Source: Skermanella stibiiresistens SB22 (lineage in GTDB: Bacteria > Pseudomonadota > Alphaproteobacteria > Azospirillales > Azospirillaceae). Taken from it: a DNA stretch of 64,000 nt. The notes under the pieces were generated by a model. The model had not been told where the DNA came from. It saw only the letters and a list, made by a program, of their open reading frames with translations, and made no database searches. The DNA is taken from positions 248,001-312,000 of the forward strand of contig NZ_AVFL01000003.1 of NCBI RefSeq assembly GCF_000576635.1, in the 5' to 3' direction. Of the stretch, positions 62,554 to 64,000 are shown in pieces (the stretch's first letter is position 1; each line of letters opens with the position of its first letter). Both the position numbers and the translations under genes were made by a program.

Positions 62554-63267
62554 ATGACAAGCATCGACCACTCGCTTCTGGAACGACGAATTTACAGCGT
62601 TCCAAGGGCCGCGGGGCTGCTCGGCTTGTCGTCTCGACAGCTTCGAAGCTGGATGATGCCTCAGCGTCGGGTCGTCAATGGCATCAGCCGCGAGATAGCG
62701 CCGATTTGGCGTCCGACGATCGACGATCCGAGGGAGGATGCCTCGGTCTCATTCCTCGACTTGATGGAACTGAAGATCATCCGAGCCATGATCGAGAATG
62801 GCCGGATCAAGCGACCCAAAATTCGCGCCTGCATCAAGGGGTGGCGTAATCTCACCCAAGGCATGCCACATTATTTGGTCAACAAGAAATTCGCTCCACG
62901 CCTGATACCCACGTCATTGGCGGTGGAGATCAAGGATGAAGGGGTCCTCGTGGACGCGGCGACCCAGCAATGTCTGATGGCCGAGGTGATCCAGCCCGAA
63001 CTGATCGATCTCGACTATGGCTCGTCGGACCTGCCGCATAGTTGGATTCCGAAAGGTTGGGAAAACGAGATCACCGTTTCGCCCTTGCTTTCCTTTGGTG
63101 AGCCTGTGATCTCCAAGGAACTCATCCCAACATCCGCTCTCGCTTTGGCGGTCGAAGCGGATGGAGTGGAAGCCGCCGCCATGCAATTCCACGTGCCTCT
63201 CCAAATCGCGCGCTTGGCGGCCGGGTTCGAGTTATCGCTCGTGAAGAAGCAGAGAAAGCAAGCGTGA
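62554..63267 (+). CDS. DUF433 domain protein with N-terminal MerR-like helix-turn-helix (putative antitoxin)
   Basis: 237 aa from ATG 62554 (AAAGGA upstream). N-terminal RIYSVPRAAGLLGLSSRQLRSWM looks like a MerR-type helix-turn-helix; the C-terminal ITVSPLLSFGEPVISKELIPTSALALAV with IARLAAGFE matches DUF433, the antitoxin-like domain that pairs with PIN-like (DUF5615) toxins. Longer than typical DUF433 antitoxins (70-90 aa) because of the fused DNA-binding domain. The next gene starts in GTGA overlap, the classical toxin-antitoxin layout. Confidence 0.78.
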   Translation: MTSIDHSLLERRIYSVPRAAGLLGLSSRQLRSWMMPQRRVVNGISREIAPIWRPTIDDPREDASVSFLDLMELKIIRAMIENGRIKRPKIRACIKGWRNLTQGMPHYLVNKKFAPRLIPTSLAVEIKDEGVLVDAATQQCLMAEVIQPELIDLDYGSSDLPHSWIPKGWENEITVSPLLSFGEPVISKELIPTSALALAVEADGVEAAAMQFHVPLQIARLAAGFELSLVKKQRKQA

Positions 63268-63791
63268 ACTTTCTATTGGATGAATTCCTCCCACAGGATT
63301 TGGCATCGGGCTTGACGCCAATCTTGCGGTCGCGGTTCTCCAAAGACGTCATCTCCCACGTGAACGTCGAATATTTCGCGGAGCGATCCCGAGAGGATTG
63401 GAAGAGGAAGGCGAAAGAGCATGGATGGTCAATCCTAAGCGGCGACCATCAGTTCAAGGACAACTCCGCTAAGATTGCTTCATGGCGCAGCCTCGGCTTT
63501 CCAGTTGTCATCTGCACGACCGAAGTCATGAGGATATGTTTGCATCAGCGAGCCGCCATGTTGCTGTACCGATGGGAATCCATCAGGGACGCCCTCATGA
63601 AGCCGGACCTCCATGTATTCGACGGTAAGAAAGTCGTCGAATTTTCCGAACCTCCTCCCAAGCCGCTCAAGCGTGAGCCCCGCGCAACGCCGGTGGAAAC
63701 GACCAGCACGCACGAGGCTCCTCAAACCGCACCTGTCGGGCTCACCGGCACGGAAGAACCACCTTTCGAATTGGAGCCTTCCAGCCGGTGA
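63264..63791 (+). CDS. PIN-like domain protein (putative toxin of DUF433 pair)
   Basis: 175 aa from GTG 63264. Starts NFLLDEFLPQDLA with the first Asp of PIN-like (DUF5615/VapC45-like) nucleases, and has GWSILSGDHQFKDN near residue 55 and LGFPVVICTTEVM, the later acidic/strand positions. The core is about 130 aa; the C-terminal 40 residues are Pro/Thr/Glu rich and unusual. Possible RNase toxin neutralised by the preceding protein. Catalytic state cannot be judged from motif alone. Confidence 0.72.
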   Translation: MNFLLDEFLPQDLASGLTPILRSRFSKDVISHVNVEYFAERSREDWKRKAKEHGWSILSGDHQFKDNSAKIASWRSLGFPVVICTTEVMRICLHQRAAMLLYRWESIRDALMKPDLHVFDGKKVVEFSEPPPKPLKREPRATPVETTSTHEAPQTAPVGLTGTEEPPFELEPSSR

Positions 63792-63804
63792 CTTTACTCG
63801 GAGC

Positions 63805-64000
63805 CTAGGGCTTCGCGGCGGCGATCGTCTGGCGGCGCAGACCGCCGTCGACACCCTTGGGGAACAGGCGCTGGGCCAGGAGGAACAGCCGTTCCGGCCC
63901 CTGGGGATAGACGTCCCGCGCATCGGCGGCGATGCCGGCCACGATCCGCTTCGCCACCGTCTCCGGAGGATCGAGCCGCATCGAGAACGCCTGGACATAG
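63805..64000 (-). CDS. SDR family oxidoreductase, C-terminal part (continues past window)
   Basis: The last 64 codons of a minus-strand gene ending TAG at 63805-63807. ETVAKRIVAGIAADARDVYP, then GPERLFLLAQRLFPKGVDGG, which matches the tail of SDR enzymes with an extended C-terminus. The catalytic region lies beyond 64000. Substrate unknown. Confidence 0.65.
   Translation of the reverse strand, partial: YVQAFSMRLDPPETVAKRIVAGIAADARDVYPQGPERLFLLAQRLFPKGVDGGLRRQTIAAAKP

Noticed and set aside
1-64000. CRISPR arrays, insertion sequences, or rRNA genes
   Set aside because: No spaced direct repeats, transposase motifs or rRNA signature stretches were seen on reading.

Overview
The window is about 64 kb of GC-rich DNA (strong G/C bias at third codon positions) from an alphaproteobacterium. 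The best guess is a Rhodospirillales/Azospirillaceae-type organism (Azospirillum or Skermanella-like). The reasons are a sigma-32 RpoH, an Aap/Bzt-type amino-acid ABC transporter, a Suv3-like RNA helicase, a globin-coupled chemoreceptor, small DUF-type membrane proteins (DUF6476/DUF6460-like) and many solute transporters typical of soil or rhizosphere bacteria. Genus is inference; no rRNA gene is present. One tRNA (Glu, CTC) lies at 26930-27005.

Layout. 1-6.6 kb: 3' part of an enolase-superfamily enzyme, a Tat-exported cyclase-family protein, a CobW-type metal GTPase, and an SDR/GST/DMT-exporter run next to a divergent TetR regulator with a clear palindromic operator. 6.7-11.5 kb: iron uptake set (TonB siderophore receptor, PepSY reductase-like protein, tiny membrane protein) and a LuxR-type regulator with a degenerate receiver. 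11.5-20.1 kb: arabinoside module: ArsR-type regulator with perfect palindromes, peptide-type ABC importer (SBP, two permeases, two ATPases) and intracellular GH51 arabinofuranosidase. 20.1-23.4 kb: small membrane/acidic proteins, UbiA prenyltransferase, CDP-alcohol phosphotransferase and a 5'-truncated CDP-archaeol-synthase-like gene. 23.4-26.9 kb: an MFS/TetR pair flanked on both sides by gene debris, ending at tRNA-Glu; this looks like a rearranged or acquired segment.

27-33.4 kb: housekeeping genes (threonine aldolase, RluD-like pseudouridine synthase, RpoH) and a tail-anchored pseudokinase coupled to a small membrane protein. 33.7-40 kb: second peptide/nickel-type ABC operon with a fused double ATPase and a PhnD-like protein lacking a signal peptide. 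40.1-41.1 kb: DUF2795 protein and an MntA/HepT toxin-antitoxin pair in which hepT carries an in-frame stop exactly at the Tyr of its RX4HXY motif. 41.2-46.1 kb: MarR regulator and the aapJQMP operon behind a sigma-54-like promoter. 46.4-48.2 kb: metC-hisI, then an intergenic region with a perfect FNR/Anr box, a -10 and a strong terminator about 70 nt downstream: a candidate anaerobically induced small RNA. 48.4-54.8 kb: small proteins, Suv3-like helicase, globin-coupled MCP, PQQ-type sugar dehydrogenase. 54.9-62.4 kb: sugar-acid module (IclR, dgoK, dgoA, TctCBA-type transporter, SMP-30 lactonase, SDR dehydrogenase), a DeLey-Doudoroff-like route lacking its dehydratase. 62.5-63.8 kb: DUF433/PIN-like toxin-antitoxin-type pair; the window ends inside another SDR gene.

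The observations most worth a second look are the FNR-box small RNA candidate, the Tyr-to-stop hepT, the archaeal-lipid-like UbiA/CDP-OH-P/CarS cluster with its broken CarS, the gene debris beside tRNA-Glu, and the pseudokinase pair.
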